From contig NZ_BLAY01000010.1 of NCBI RefSeq assembly GCF_020521235.1, positions 19,877 to 83,876 of the forward strand: DNA of 64,000 bases, in the 5' to 3' direction. Position 1 is the first letter of the stretch; each line of letters starts with the position of its first letter. The notes under the pieces were generated by a model. The model worked only from the letters and a program-made list of their open reading frames with translations, was not told where the DNA came from and ran no database searches. Of the stretch, positions 8,241 through 17,612 are shown in pieces. A program made the translations under genes and the position numbers. The stretch is from Microseira wollei NIES-4236. GTDB lineage: Bacteria; Cyanobacteriota; Cyanobacteriia; Cyanobacteriales; Aerosakkonemataceae.

Positions 8241-10055
8241 ATGTCGAACAAGCTTGACCGCCTGGAAATCGCAGAATTTGTATTCCTAGTAGGCTTAATT
8301 ATTGGCTTGATAGTCGCGGCGATCGCTAAACAGGTCATCTACGCGATCGTACCGCTTTCGGTGTTGGTATGTCTCAACCTGATCAACCGTCGTCGCTTTC
8401 AACTACTGATGCAGCAGGAAACTAGCGCCATCGTTGAGCAAGTTGAGCGAGAAGTTTCAGACCAACTCAAATCTTTTGCCACTTACCACACCAGCATCAC
8501 CCCATCTGGCGGCGCTAGCTGGGCGCCAGCACCAGACTATCTTGCCTCGTTAATTCAGAGTAATATAAAGCCAATTTATGAAGATATTGGTCAAGTTGAG
8601 CAGCAGTGCGCCAACTTGCACGAGTCTATAGCCAGTATCGCCAATTATCTCAACCGATCTTCCCTAACCACAAGGATAGAGGATTTAGAGCAAGGATTGG
8701 CACGTATATCGCGAGGACTTGCTGGTATTTCGGATCAAGTCGATAATGCGGTGCAACGTCAGATCGAGGATTTGAAACAGCAGGTGAAAGCAATTCAACG
8801 CAAAGCAGGAAGTAGGGATAGGGATAGGGAAGAAAAACCCAGACCTAAAGTAGAGTATTTGGAGCGGGCGTTAGGACAGCTCTCCGATCATATTGCCGCA
8901 ATTTCTCAGCAGGTGGAAGCATTGCAACGCCAAGCAGAAAGGATGGCGACGCCCCCACAATATGCTTCTGGTGGTGGAATGACAGGCGGGACGCCTGTGC
9001 CACAATATGCTTCTGGTGGAATGACAGGCGGGACGCCTGTGCCACAATATGCTGTATCCTCCAGGGCATCTCAAAGCGAACCTCCGCAACAGACTTGGCG
9101 TTGCGTCCATACCCTACCGGCGCATGGTGATTGGGTAAGCGATTTGGCAATTGCTAACGATGGACAAACGCTAATTAGCTGTAGTTTTGACCAAACAATT
9201 AAACTTTGGAATTTGAGAACTGGACAGCTAATTCGCCCCTTGTGCGAAAGAGGGGGAGAGATATATGCGATCGCATTAGGACAAGATGACAAAACCCTTG
9301 TCAGCGGTAGTTCAGATCAAACAATTAAGCTATGGGACCTCCAAAGCAGCAAATCAATTTATACTTTTTGGGAATATTCCGGATCGGTTCGCTCCGTTGC
9401 TATCAGTCCAATTTCCCCCAACTCACACAACAAAGGATCGATTCTCGCTTCCGGTAATTTTGACCAAACTGTTAAACTATGGCATTTAGAAACCAGAGAA
9501 TTAATTGAAACTTTAGAAGGACATGCGGGGGCGGTAGGCGCAGTTGCTTTTAGTTTGATCCCCCCTAACCCCCCTTCCCAAGGGGGGTTAGGGGGGATCT
9601 CCCAAGGGGGGTTAGGGGGGATCCTTGCTTCTGGTAGTGCTGATGGAACGATTAAAATTTGGGATTGGGAACGCAGAAATTTACTGCAAACCTTTAGCGG
9701 CGACTTGGGGGCGATCGGCGATCTCGCATTCTCTCCCAACGGGCAAATTCTCGCCTCCGGTAGCAGCGACAAAACCGTCAAGTTGTGGCATATTCCCACA
9801 GGAAACCGCATTGCGGTGCTAAAAGGGCATCAAGGTGCAGTAACTTCAATTGTTATTAGTCCAGATGGAGAAACACTCATTAGCGGTAGCGCCGACGGTA
9901 CGATTCAGATTTGGCATTTAACAACCAACAAACAACTGGGCATTTTGATAGCAGATACCCCAGAGTCGGTAATATCCCTTGCCCTGAGTCCCGATGGACA
10001 AATTCTTGTCAGCGGCAGTGCCTACGGTACGATTAACATTTGGCGGCGAGATTGA
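8241..10055 (+). CDS. Membrane-anchored coiled-coil WD40-repeat protein
   Basis: A 604-residue protein. Two hydrophobic helices (about residues 12-50) anchor it, a long helical/coiled-coil region follows (about 60-230, rich in Q, E and R), then seven WD40 blades (about 285-604), each ending in a D-x-T-[IV]-K-[IL]-W type strand, enough for one complete propeller. Two DNA repeats are inserted in frame. The linker at about residues 236-270 contains two copies of MTGGTPVPQYA. A loop of blade 4 contains PPNPPSQGGLGG plus a second SQGGLGG, encoded by a GGGGGATC palindrome at 9558-9622. It probably acts as a scaffold; partners are unknown. Confidence 0.8.
   Translation: MSNKLDRLEIAEFVFLVGLIIGLIVAAIAKQVIYAIVPLSVLVCLNLINRRRFQLLMQQETSAIVEQVEREVSDQLKSFATYHTSITPSGGASWAPAPDYLASLIQSNIKPIYEDIGQVEQQCANLHESIASIANYLNRSSLTTRIEDLEQGLARISRGLAGISDQVDNAVQRQIEDLKQQVKAIQRKAGSRDRDREEKPRPKVEYLERALGQLSDHIAAISQQVEALQRQAERMATPPQYASGGGMTGGTPVPQYASGGMTGGTPVPQYAVSSRASQSEPPQQTWRCVHTLPAHGDWVSDLAIANDGQTLISCSFDQTIKLWNLRTGQLIRPLCERGGEIYAIALGQDDKTLVSGSSDQTIKLWDLQSSKSIYTFWEYSGSVRSVAISPISPNSHNKGSILASGNFDQTVKLWHLETRELIETLEGHAGAVGAVAFSLIPPNPPSQGGLGGISQGGLGGILASGSADGTIKIWDWERRNLLQTFSGDLGAIGDLAFSPNGQILASGSSDKTVKLWHIPTGNRIAVLKGHQGAVTSIVISPDGETLISGSADGTIQIWHLTTNKQLGILIADTPESVISLALSPDGQILVSGSAYGTINIWRRD
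9558..9622. repeat. Palindromic G/C-run repeat inside the WD40 gene
   Basis: GATCCCCCCTAACCCCCC is mirrored by GGGGGGTTAGGGGGGATC, with a second partial copy immediately after. It adds about 21 residues to a surface loop between WD40 strands without breaking the frame. A related CCCCCCTTGTCAAGGGGGG repeat lies at 51730-51842. Confidence 0.8.
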
Positions 10056-10065
10056 GCGGCGGATT

Positions 10066-10440
10066 TTAGATTTTATTTGGTTTTAGCCACCTAACTCGCC
10101 CTACTGCTGATAAATACAATGTTCTGAGTAGTCGCATCATACTTTCTCGATGCCCTAACGCCCAAATATTCAAGCACAAACATACACTTCCCAATGACAG
10201 CAAAATGTATGTAGGCGGCATGACGACGCCGATGGCAAACCAAGTGTAGACGTGCAGTACCATTGCTAAAGCGCAGGTAATTGCCATTACCGTTGCGCGT
10301 TGCACCTGGTATTGAGGTCGATTCAATCCTACTAGAATCAGCGTTTGCAAGGTTGCGAGTAAGTTAGCTGGTACTAAAAACCCACAAATGGCAAGGCAGT
10401 GGGTGCGCGAGAATTCAAATATGCTATTGAGGTCGATCAT
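10066..10440 (-). CDS. Hypothetical membrane protein
   Basis: A 124-residue protein if started at MIDLNSIFEF; the reading frame extends upstream to 10578, but those residues are hydrophilic and overlap the separate small ORF at 10488-10601. Three to four hydrophobic segments are visible: CLAICGFLVPANLLATLQ, ATVMAITCALAMVLHVYTWF and PPTYILLSLGSVCLCLNIWAL. No family is recognised. It is convergent with the WD40 gene, the stop codons being about 10 nt apart. Confidence 0.6.
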   Translation of the reverse strand: MIDLNSIFEFSRTHCLAICGFLVPANLLATLQTLILVGLNRPQYQVQRATVMAITCALAMVLHVYTWFAIGVVMPPTYILLSLGSVCLCLNIWALGHRESMMRLLRTLYLSAVGRVRWLKPNKI

Positions 10441-10487
10441 GCAGTTTACTCTTGTTGGATTATTCGCGATCGCTCTTGGACTTGACT

Positions 10488-10601
10488 TTATTTGGTTTTT
10501 TTGGTCGTCCAAATATTGGTGAACATCATCAACACCCCGCTGATAAAAATAGCGCTCGCTAGACCGCCCGCTATCCAATTCATCAAATCTGCTGATTGCA
10601 T
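10488..10601 (-). CDS. Small single-span membrane protein (37 aa)
   Basis: Translation gives MQSADLMNWIAGG, then a hydrophobic span (LASAIFISGVLMMFTNIW), then a positively charged tail TTKKTK. This is a plausible inner-membrane micro-protein, about 50 nt upstream of the 10066-10440 membrane protein on the same strand, so the two may be co-transcribed. There is no family recognition and no strong Shine-Dalgarno. It could be spurious. Confidence 0.35.
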   Translation of the reverse strand: MQSADLMNWIAGGLASAIFISGVLMMFTNIWTTKKTK

Positions 10602-10923
10602 TCTTTTATTTTTCAGTTATTTACCTTGATTTTACCTTTATTATCTTATCTCATATTGCCTATTCTAAAACTGCTTATTATTTACATTTTTATGATATTT
10701 TAAACAAATTCCCCCAGCAGCTAAGCGCCTGGCATGAGCGGATAAAATTTAATTTTTAATTACACTATTATAACACTCGTTGCGCTGCCCATAGTAGGGG
10801 CGGGTTTGACCAACCAATTCGCGCAAACACCAAAGTTTCTCTGAAAAATCGTTGAGCAAGGAAAGAGAGCTTGGTCGAAACAAAGGTGATGGCATTGTTA
10901 AAGTAGCCCCTACTAATTGTTTT

Positions 10924-11178
10924 TTAAAGCTCGGATGGGGTATCGGGAGCAATTTCAATTCCCCCGTAGTTTATCATCATTTGCTGGTCGGTAATCAAGT
11001 CGCCCAGTTCGTTATATTTTACGCCAATACGATCGCAAGCTTGTTTGAGTTCTAGCTCAAAGGTATTGATATCCTTGCCGTAGCCACACAGATAGGCAGC
11101 GGTTTCAATTCCTTCTTTAGCATTGGCTTTGGCGCAATCTATTAAATCGGTGTCGTGTAAAGGTGTAGGTGATGCCAT
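10924..11178 (-). CDS. Hypothetical conserved cyanobacterial protein (84 aa)
   Basis: A soluble helical protein starting MASPTPLHDTDLIDCAKANAKEG, with AAYLCGYG and DRIGVKYNELGDLI blocks. The composition and clean start look like a real gene, but no family is recognised. It stands alone. The 10602-10923 stretch upstream of its stop holds only repeat fragments (for example an AAACACCAAAGTTTCTC piece also present at 30335), and a degenerate family-2 MITE begins 20 nt upstream of its start. Confidence 0.6.
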   Translation of the reverse strand: MASPTPLHDTDLIDCAKANAKEGIETAAYLCGYGKDINTFELELKQACDRIGVKYNELGDLITDQQMMINYGGIEIAPDTPSEL

Positions 11179-11198
11179 AATTAGTTGTTTGTTGTGTT

Positions 11199-11306
11199 AT
11201 ATCATGTCCGCCTGATTACTATCAATATCTGCTAATTGCTAATTGCTAATTGCTTTTTTACTATTAACCATTAGCCAGCCCAGACTATAATCAGAGGATG
11301 TGATAT
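11199..11306. mobile_element. Degenerate MITE-like element, family 2
   Basis: The left end ATATCATGTCC and a diverged right end GGATGTGATAT flank GCTAATTGC repeats. It is a shorter and older-looking relative of the copies at 7728, 56198 and 56758. Confidence 0.5.
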
Positions 11307-11456
11307 TATGGTTTAGTTATTAGCAATCTGAATAATGGGTTAATTTAACAACAAGTTCTTAGCAAGAGCATCTCTCTTAGGAAAGGGTTTATAGCATTTT
11401 CGGTTCATGGGTAGGGACACGGCATCTTTTAGGTTATCGGACGCGCCTGATAGATT

Positions 11457-11580
11457 AGACCTCTGGCAAAAATATTTGAGGCGGGCGGGACGCCCACCCC
11501 ACAAGAATTTTTCTGGTTTTGTGGGGTGGGCGTCCCGCCCGCGCTTCAAATCTTCTGAAAAGGACTTTTGCCAGAGGTCT
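11457..11580. mobile_element. MITE-like element, family 3 (AGACCTCTGGCAAAA ends)
   Basis: Perfect 15-nt terminal inverted repeats AGACCTCTGGCAAAA / TTTTGCCAGAGGTCT enclose a large internal inverted repeat, GGCGGGACGCCCACCCCAC against its complement around 11515-11540. It is non-coding and lies downstream of the amidohydrolase gene. The short forward and reverse ORFs across it are repeat artefacts. Confidence 0.75.
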
Positions 11581-11614
11581 ATTGATATGGCGTCCCTACT
11601 ACTTTTGCCGTGCA

Positions 11615-12805
11615 TTATCGATGACCGTAAGTTTCTTGCCAATACTTATATGCAGCATAAGCTAAAGTAACGACGCCGGTGACGATGGCAGATTCATCGA
11701 CTTCAAATTGGGGATGGTGTAAGGGGTAATTGGGTTGCTCGGCGCGTCCGACGCCGAGGCGAAACATCGAACCGGGGGCGTAATCTAAATAGCAGGAAAA
11801 GTCTTCAGCGCCGAGGGAAGGTTCGGTGATAATTTGAACGCGATCGCTTCCCCATGCTTCCCGCGCCGCTTCTTCCAATAGTTGCGTCAGTGCGGGATTA
11901 TTTTGCACTGAAGGCACTCCCCGCTTATAGTTAAATTCGTAGCGGGCGCCGTAAGTTTTACAGATATTAGCGACAATTTGTTCGATCCATTGGGGTAAAG
12001 CGGCGCGGGTTTCTGGGTGAAGCGATCGCACCGTTCCCAATAACTTTACTTGATCCGCAATCACGTTGGGCGCTCGTCCTCCCGCAATTGTACCAATCGT
12101 CAATACCACCGGACGCAGGGGATTTTGCGTGCGACTGATCGCTTGCTGAAGCGCCGTAATTACCTGCGCCGCAATCCAAATCGCATCAATCGCTTCGTGG
12201 GGACGCGCCCCGTGACCCGATTCCCCGATAATAATAATTTCTAACTCATCTGCCGCAGCGGTTAAAGCACCGTACCGAATCCCCACCGAACCCCCTGGAA
12301 TCGAAGGAAAAACGTGCAACGATAAAATCCCCGTCACATTTTCCATCGCCCCATCAGCGACCATCCAACTTGCGCCTTGAGCAATTTCTTCAGCGGGTTG
12401 AAAAATAAAACGCACAGAACCCGGCAATTGTTCTCCCAACTCAGCCAAAACCATTGCCGTGCCTAAACCAACTGTGGTATGGACATCGTGACCGCAGGCG
12501 TGCATCACTCCAGATTCGCGGGAAGCATATTCTAAATTTGTGCGTTCGATAATCGGCAAAGCATCCATATCCGTCCGTATCGCTAGCAGTCTATCATCGC
12601 TACCTGCCCCATTCAGGTGGGCGATGACGCCGGTTTTACCAACTTGTTCGCGCACCTGAAGACCGTAGGAAGACAAAACACCAGCGACGTAAGCTGAAGT
12701 TTGGTATTCTTGACCGCTTAATTCTGGATGCGCGTGGATGTGGCGGCGAATTTCAATCAAGCGAGGTGCGAGTTTGGTGGCTAAGTGTTTAATCCGGGTA
12801 AGCAT
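11615..12805 (-). CDS. M20D amidohydrolase (N-acyl-amino-acid / IAA-conjugate hydrolase-like)
   Basis: A 396-residue cytosolic metallopeptidase-fold enzyme. Visible hallmarks are RRHIHAHPELS at the N-terminus, DMDALP and the metal-binding HACGHDVHTT, FQPAEE with the catalytic Glu, LHVFPSIPGG, and the C-terminal GAEDFSCYL that completes the metal site. The dimerisation lid domain lies at about 180-290. The family removes acyl groups from N-acyl amino acids or auxin conjugates; the exact substrate is not predictable. It is divergent from the repeat-rich 12806-12977 stretch, which contains three AGAAACCCGGTTTCT pieces and no gene. Confidence 0.88.
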   Translation of the reverse strand: MLTRIKHLATKLAPRLIEIRRHIHAHPELSGQEYQTSAYVAGVLSSYGLQVREQVGKTGVIAHLNGAGSDDRLLAIRTDMDALPIIERTNLEYASRESGVMHACGHDVHTTVGLGTAMVLAELGEQLPGSVRFIFQPAEEIAQGASWMVADGAMENVTGILSLHVFPSIPGGSVGIRYGALTAAADELEIIIIGESGHGARPHEAIDAIWIAAQVITALQQAISRTQNPLRPVVLTIGTIAGGRAPNVIADQVKLLGTVRSLHPETRAALPQWIEQIVANICKTYGARYEFNYKRGVPSVQNNPALTQLLEEAAREAWGSDRVQIITEPSLGAEDFSCYLDYAPGSMFRLGVGRAEQPNYPLHHPQFEVDESAIVTGVVTLAYAAYKYWQETYGHR

Positions 12806-12977
12806 GGATGAATTGGTTGATGCGGCTTTTTATCATGATAGGGGTTGTTACAAACGTTGAAGTGGAAGCGATCGCAACAGAAACCCGGTTTTTCCAAAAA
12901 ACTGGGTTTCTGCGTCTATCAACAGAAACCCGGTTTCTCGCAGAAAGATTTCTGGGTTTCTTCATCCCTAGCGTGAC

Positions 12978-14822
12978 TTACTTAAAGCCTTTGGATTTTG
13001 CCTTGAACGAACCGGATTTTAGCTTGCCGCTAAACTTCTTAAGCGCTCCAGTACTCGCACCCTTGATCTTACCCAGGTCAACCAGAGTTGAACTGTTAAT
13101 TGAACCAGGAAGATTACCCAAACCAACCGAAATATTATTAGCCGTCAGGGCAGAATTACCAAAGACAGCGATGCGGAACTGCTGAGACAGCGCGATGACG
13201 TTGTAAGTTACACCCGTACTCGTCGTACCCGTAGTCACCGACTTAAGTACGTCATTGGCGTTACCAAAACCAAAATCGCCAGCTATCTGTAGCTTGTCTT
13301 CCGACGCATTGAAATCGTAAATCACATCATAGCCAGATTTTGCCCCGCCGCCTGTCACGGTGTCGCCAGCTTTGCCAGATCCTAGCGCTATAGAATCTAC
13401 GACGAATATATCCTTACCAGCGCCGCCGACGAGGGTATCTTTCCCTGCACCTCCATACATGTAGTCGTCCCCGTCGCCGCCGAACAGCAAGTCCTCGCCT
13501 TCGCCGCCAAACAGACTATCGTTACCTTCACCACCCGCAATGATATCTTTACCTGGCCCGCCCACGAGGATGTCATTCGCTTCGCCGCCGTAAAGAAAGT
13601 CATTGCCTTCGCTGCCAAGGCAGAGGTCGTCACCTGCTTCGCCGATGATGATGTCGTCACCGGCACCGCCTTCAACAACGTCTTCCCCGGTGCCGCCGAA
13701 CACTAAATCGTTGCCGTCATCACCCTTGACGAGATCGTCACCACCATCGCCGAATACGTAGTCATTTCCGGCACCACCTTTGAGGATGTCATCTCCCTTA
13801 CTGCCGGAGATGATATCCATGCCAGCTTTGCCATCAAAGAAATCGGCGATCGCAGTACCTAAAAGCAAATCATCTTTGTTGGTGCCGAAGGATTCCGTAG
13901 TGGCGATGAAACCTTGCTCTTTTCCTTTTGCAAGGTATTGCTCGAAGGCGCTGCTATAGGCACCGCCGGTAATTTCGTCTTTGGCCTCCAGATTGAGGGC
14001 AAGATAGAATTTGGTGTCAAACTTAGAACTGGGATTGCGACCTTCTCCAGCGCCATATAAAATGAAGTGTTCTGCGGCACTTTTTTGGGTTCCCTTTTCG
14101 ATTGCCGCTTTTACATCCTGATTGACGTTGAGATATTCGGTTTCATCGTACAGGGGGTTGAATCCACGACCTTTTTCATAAATTCCATACTCGAGGAAGT
14201 GTTCGTAAGCGCTGCCAATTTTCCCCTCTTCAATTGCCTTCGCGACGTCTTTGTTTCGCTCTAAGTAAAATTCTTTATCGAATATGGCGGTGGGAATATC
14301 CCCCGCTCCTGCACCCTTTGTAACGAAGTATTCTAATGAAGTGTTGACTTGCCCGTTCGAGATCGCTTGCTGCACCTCTTTAGTCTGGGCATAGAATTTG
14401 TTATCGTACAGCGTGCTGATTTGGCGACCTTCTTTGGAGCCAAACATCAGCGCGTGTTCCAGCGCACCTGTTTTACCATTAGCAACAGCCTTACCTACAT
14501 CTTCGTATCTTGCTAGATAGCTGCCAGCATTGAAGAAATCCCGGTTACCGCTACGACCTTCTCGGTCGCCCCATGAGAGGTAGTGGTCGATCGCAGTGAA
14601 TTTACCACCGCTTTTTTGCACTGCCTCAAAAACATCCTTGTTTTCGTTCAAGTATTGGTTGGCATCAAAAGCAATACTGGGGTTGCGGTTCTCGTATTTA
14701 CCAACTTTCTCGTAGTGTTCCCTGCCGCTTTTGAATTTGCCTTCTTTGACTGCCTTCGCAACGTCATCGTTTCCCTTGATGTAAAACTGTTCGTCGAAGC
14801 AGGTGTCTAAATTCAAAGTCAT
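12978..14822 (-). CDS. Secreted RTX calcium-binding protein with N-terminal DVxxA repeats
   Basis: A 614-residue acidic protein without a classical signal peptide, as expected for type I secretion. Residues about 8-310 are seven imperfect 43-46-residue repeats of the form FDxxFYLxxNxDVAxAVxxG...EHFxxxGxxEGR. Residues about 325-475 carry nonapeptide RTX repeats (GGxGxDxLx; for example GGAGNDYVFGDGGDD). The C-terminus includes a DKLQIAG block and a basic tail (KSGSFKAKSKGFK). The N-terminal repeats resemble those of cyanobacterial surface proteins. It probably binds Ca2+ outside the cell. No T1SS genes are in the window. Confidence 0.85.
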   Translation of the reverse strand: MTLNLDTCFDEQFYIKGNDDVAKAVKEGKFKSGREHYEKVGKYENRNPSIAFDANQYLNENKDVFEAVQKSGGKFTAIDHYLSWGDREGRSGNRDFFNAGSYLARYEDVGKAVANGKTGALEHALMFGSKEGRQISTLYDNKFYAQTKEVQQAISNGQVNTSLEYFVTKGAGAGDIPTAIFDKEFYLERNKDVAKAIEEGKIGSAYEHFLEYGIYEKGRGFNPLYDETEYLNVNQDVKAAIEKGTQKSAAEHFILYGAGEGRNPSSKFDTKFYLALNLEAKDEITGGAYSSAFEQYLAKGKEQGFIATTESFGTNKDDLLLGTAIADFFDGKAGMDIISGSKGDDILKGGAGNDYVFGDGGDDLVKGDDGNDLVFGGTGEDVVEGGAGDDIIIGEAGDDLCLGSEGNDFLYGGEANDILVGGPGKDIIAGGEGNDSLFGGEGEDLLFGGDGDDYMYGGAGKDTLVGGAGKDIFVVDSIALGSGKAGDTVTGGGAKSGYDVIYDFNASEDKLQIAGDFGFGNANDVLKSVTTGTTSTGVTYNVIALSQQFRIAVFGNSALTANNISVGLGNLPGSINSSTLVDLGKIKGASTGALKKFSGKLKSGSFKAKSKGFK

Positions 14823-15128
14823 GCAATCTATCTCCTGAAATGGGTCAATAACTCGTGTATCTCTGATCTAGAAAAGAGACAGGGTAAATACCTTTGGCCT
14901 TTTGACGGTATTTTTTCAGACGTGGTTCCCGACAAAAATTATTAATTTTTATGCCGGATGGGAACTTTTATGCTTTGATGGACAATCATACCAGCCATTA
15001 CTCAAATTTTGAATCTGACCGGAATATACGCAAGATAGCAGTATATAGAGTGACGGAAAACCGAATTTATACCGAAATATAGACGCTCGGTTTGACATCA
15101 AAGCTAGTAAATTTCTTTACCTCTCCCT
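14823..15128. promoter_or_regulatory. 306-nt divergent intergenic region
   Basis: This region separates the divergent RTX gene and kinase gene and must hold both promoters. It is A+T-rich with no ORF. I see no confident -35/-10 pair or operator; a Shine-Dalgarno-like AGGAGAT precedes the RTX start on the minus strand. Confidence 0.4.
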
Positions 15129-16784
15129 ATGACCTATTGCTTCAATCCAGCTTGCGAAAATCCCCAAAACCCAGAGGTGGTCGAGTTTTGCCTTGCCTGC
15201 AACTCGGCGCTGTGGTTGAGAAACCGCTATCGAGTCATCCAGGTAATTGAAGAAGGGAACTTTGGGCGCACGTTATTGGGTGAAGATGCAGATAGACTGA
15301 GCGATCGCTGCGTCATCAAGCAACTTTTTAAATGGCGGAAAGTGCAAGACCAAGCTGAAGCAATGGCAAAGGTAAGCCGCGCTTTTGAGCAAGAAGCCGC
15401 TTTACTGCTAAAGTTGGGAACCCACCCCCAAATCCCAACGCTATTAGCTTGCTTTGAGCAAGATAGACGCCTTTATATCGTCCAAGAATATATCCAAGGG
15501 CAGAATTTGTTAGAAGAATTGTTAGAGCAAGGGGTATTCAGCGAACAAAAAATCCGGGATTTGTTAAACGATCTGTTACCCGTCCTGAAATTTATTCACG
15601 AGCATAATGTAATTCATCGGGATATCAAACCGATGAATATTATTCGCCGCCATTGCGACGGCAAATTAGTGCTAATTGACTTTGGACTTGCCAAGCAATT
15701 GCATCCAACCGCCTTCGGTAAAACCGGATCGAGATACGGCACAGAAGGATATGCACCCATCGAACAAACCCGTGGCAAAGTTTATCCCGCCAGCGACCTT
15801 TACAGTTTAGGTATGACCTGCATTCAGTTACTTGCAGGGGCAGCATTGGCAGAACTTTACGATGCAGAACAAGGAATTTGGATATGGCGAGAATATCTCA
15901 GAAACAAAGGAACCGATGTCAGCGACCATCTGGGTCAAATATTGGATAAATTAATTAAGGACTCGCTCAAAGAACGCTACCAATCTGCTGCTCTTGTTCT
16001 CAAAGACCTGGAAGACAGCATCCCCAGATGGCGATGCGTGCATACCTTCAGCGGACTTGGCAAAATCGAGCAAGTCACCTTTAGTCCCGATGGAGAAACA
16101 ATCGCCAGTAGCAGCGATGATAAAACTTTAAAAATCTGGCATTTAAGCAGCCGTCAGTTAGTACAATCGGTAAGCTCCCAGTCGCAAGCGGTCAAATTCG
16201 CCGTTATCAGTGCCGACGGAAAAACCCTCGCCTCCGGGACTGGCGATAGCAAGATTTCCATCTGGAATACAGTAACTGAACAACTGCTGCATACCCTAGA
16301 CGCAGGTGCGGGTGCAGTTCACCAAGTCGCGTTTAGTCCAGACGGAGAAACCCTAGTTAGCGGTAACTCTGATAGTACGGTTAAGCTTTGGCATCCAGGT
16401 ACGGGGAAACTGCTAGATACCATACGCGGACATTCTGGGGCAGTTTTTGCCGTCGCCCTGAGTCCGGATGGCAAGATTTTAGCTAGCGGCGGCGCAGACA
16501 AGACGATTAGAATTTGGCATTTGGGTAGTGGGGTACTGTTGCACGTCCTGACTCAACATTCAGCAGCAGTTAATGCCCTCTGTATCAGCCCAGATGGTGA
16601 GATGCTAGTCAGTGGTAGCGCAGATTGCCAGATTGTGGTTTGGCATCCCGGTAGCGGCAAGCTGATGGATATTCTCTGGGGACATAAAGGGTCAGTTCGT
16701 TCGGTGGCGTTTAGTCCAGATGGACATGCGCTTGCCAGCGGTAGCGACGACAGGACAATCAAACTTTGGCGCTGCGCGGGGTAA
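15129..16784 (+). CDS. Serine/threonine protein kinase with zinc ribbon and WD40 propeller
   Basis: A 551-residue protein. The N-terminal Cys cluster (CFNPACENPQN...FCLACN, residues 4-26) forms a zinc ribbon. The Hanks-type kinase domain (about 34-300) has a glycine loop VIEEGNFGRT, VIKQ lysine, HRDIKPMNI catalytic loop and DFGLAKQ, then APIEQ in place of the usual APE. Six WD40 blades (about 300-551) each begin near FSPDG/ISPDG and end KIW/KLW. Six blades is one short of a standard propeller; the seventh could be supplied by a partner or be degenerate. This kinase-WD40 architecture is common in filamentous cyanobacteria. Its targets are unknown. Confidence 0.9.
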   Translation: MTYCFNPACENPQNPEVVEFCLACNSALWLRNRYRVIQVIEEGNFGRTLLGEDADRLSDRCVIKQLFKWRKVQDQAEAMAKVSRAFEQEAALLLKLGTHPQIPTLLACFEQDRRLYIVQEYIQGQNLLEELLEQGVFSEQKIRDLLNDLLPVLKFIHEHNVIHRDIKPMNIIRRHCDGKLVLIDFGLAKQLHPTAFGKTGSRYGTEGYAPIEQTRGKVYPASDLYSLGMTCIQLLAGAALAELYDAEQGIWIWREYLRNKGTDVSDHLGQILDKLIKDSLKERYQSAALVLKDLEDSIPRWRCVHTFSGLGKIEQVTFSPDGETIASSSDDKTLKIWHLSSRQLVQSVSSQSQAVKFAVISADGKTLASGTGDSKISIWNTVTEQLLHTLDAGAGAVHQVAFSPDGETLVSGNSDSTVKLWHPGTGKLLDTIRGHSGAVFAVALSPDGKILASGGADKTIRIWHLGSGVLLHVLTQHSAAVNALCISPDGEMLVSGSADCQIVVWHPGSGKLMDILWGHKGSVRSVAFSPDGHALASGSDDRTIKLWRCAG

Positions 16785-16989
16785 TCGGCGATCGGAAAGA
16801 ATCCACCAACGCTGCGATCGGAAAAGGGGGAAAGGGGGAAAGGGGGAAAGGGGCCCACAACTTGGTAGACTGACCCATTATCCTCGTTCTCCGGGCTCCT
16901 GCCTGGGAACGCCATCCCCCCAAATTGTCAAGTTCTTTAAAGTTTTGCAGACTTTTGCACGAGTAATTTAAGCCACTGCGGTAAACTAA

Positions 16990-17316
<327 letters not shown>

Positions 17317-17343
17317 GCGAGTCCAGCGTCAGCAGTCACTGGG

Positions 17344-17413
17344 GGCGAAGCATGGCGGCAATTAAACTCTGCTGCGATTGCTAGGGTCTTTTTTCCGCAA
17401 TGCTTCGCCTTTA
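17344..17413 (+). terminator. Putative psaC terminator hairpin
   Basis: GGCGAAGCATGGCGG pairs with CCGCAATGCTTCGCC (with one extra base in the right arm) across a loop of about 40 nt, followed by TTTA. The position, 28 nt after the psaC stop, fits a transcript-end stem-loop. The long loop lowers confidence. Confidence 0.5.
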
Positions 17414-17612
17414 CACAATTAATTGGTAATGGGTCATGGGTCATTGGTAATGGTGAGAATTTCCCTAAGTCCTCCCTCTTCCTCTGTATTTTTGCTCAGC
17501 CGCCCCGATTTCAGTTGTGTTATCCTACCTTGGCAAGCTGGTTGTTAGTTCTGGAGTGAAGGACTAAGAACCAATAAATCATCACTAATAGCTAGGCAGG
17601 AGACTTCGCTAA

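Noticed and set aside
12808..13185. Plus-strand ORF of 125 residues
   Set aside because: It is the antisense shadow of the RTX gene plus AGAAACCCGGTTTCT repeat fragments.
17400..17612. glmS ribozyme or riboswitch before glmS
   Set aside because: No glmS ribozyme core is visible, only short AATTGGTAATGGG repeats and an ordinary leader.
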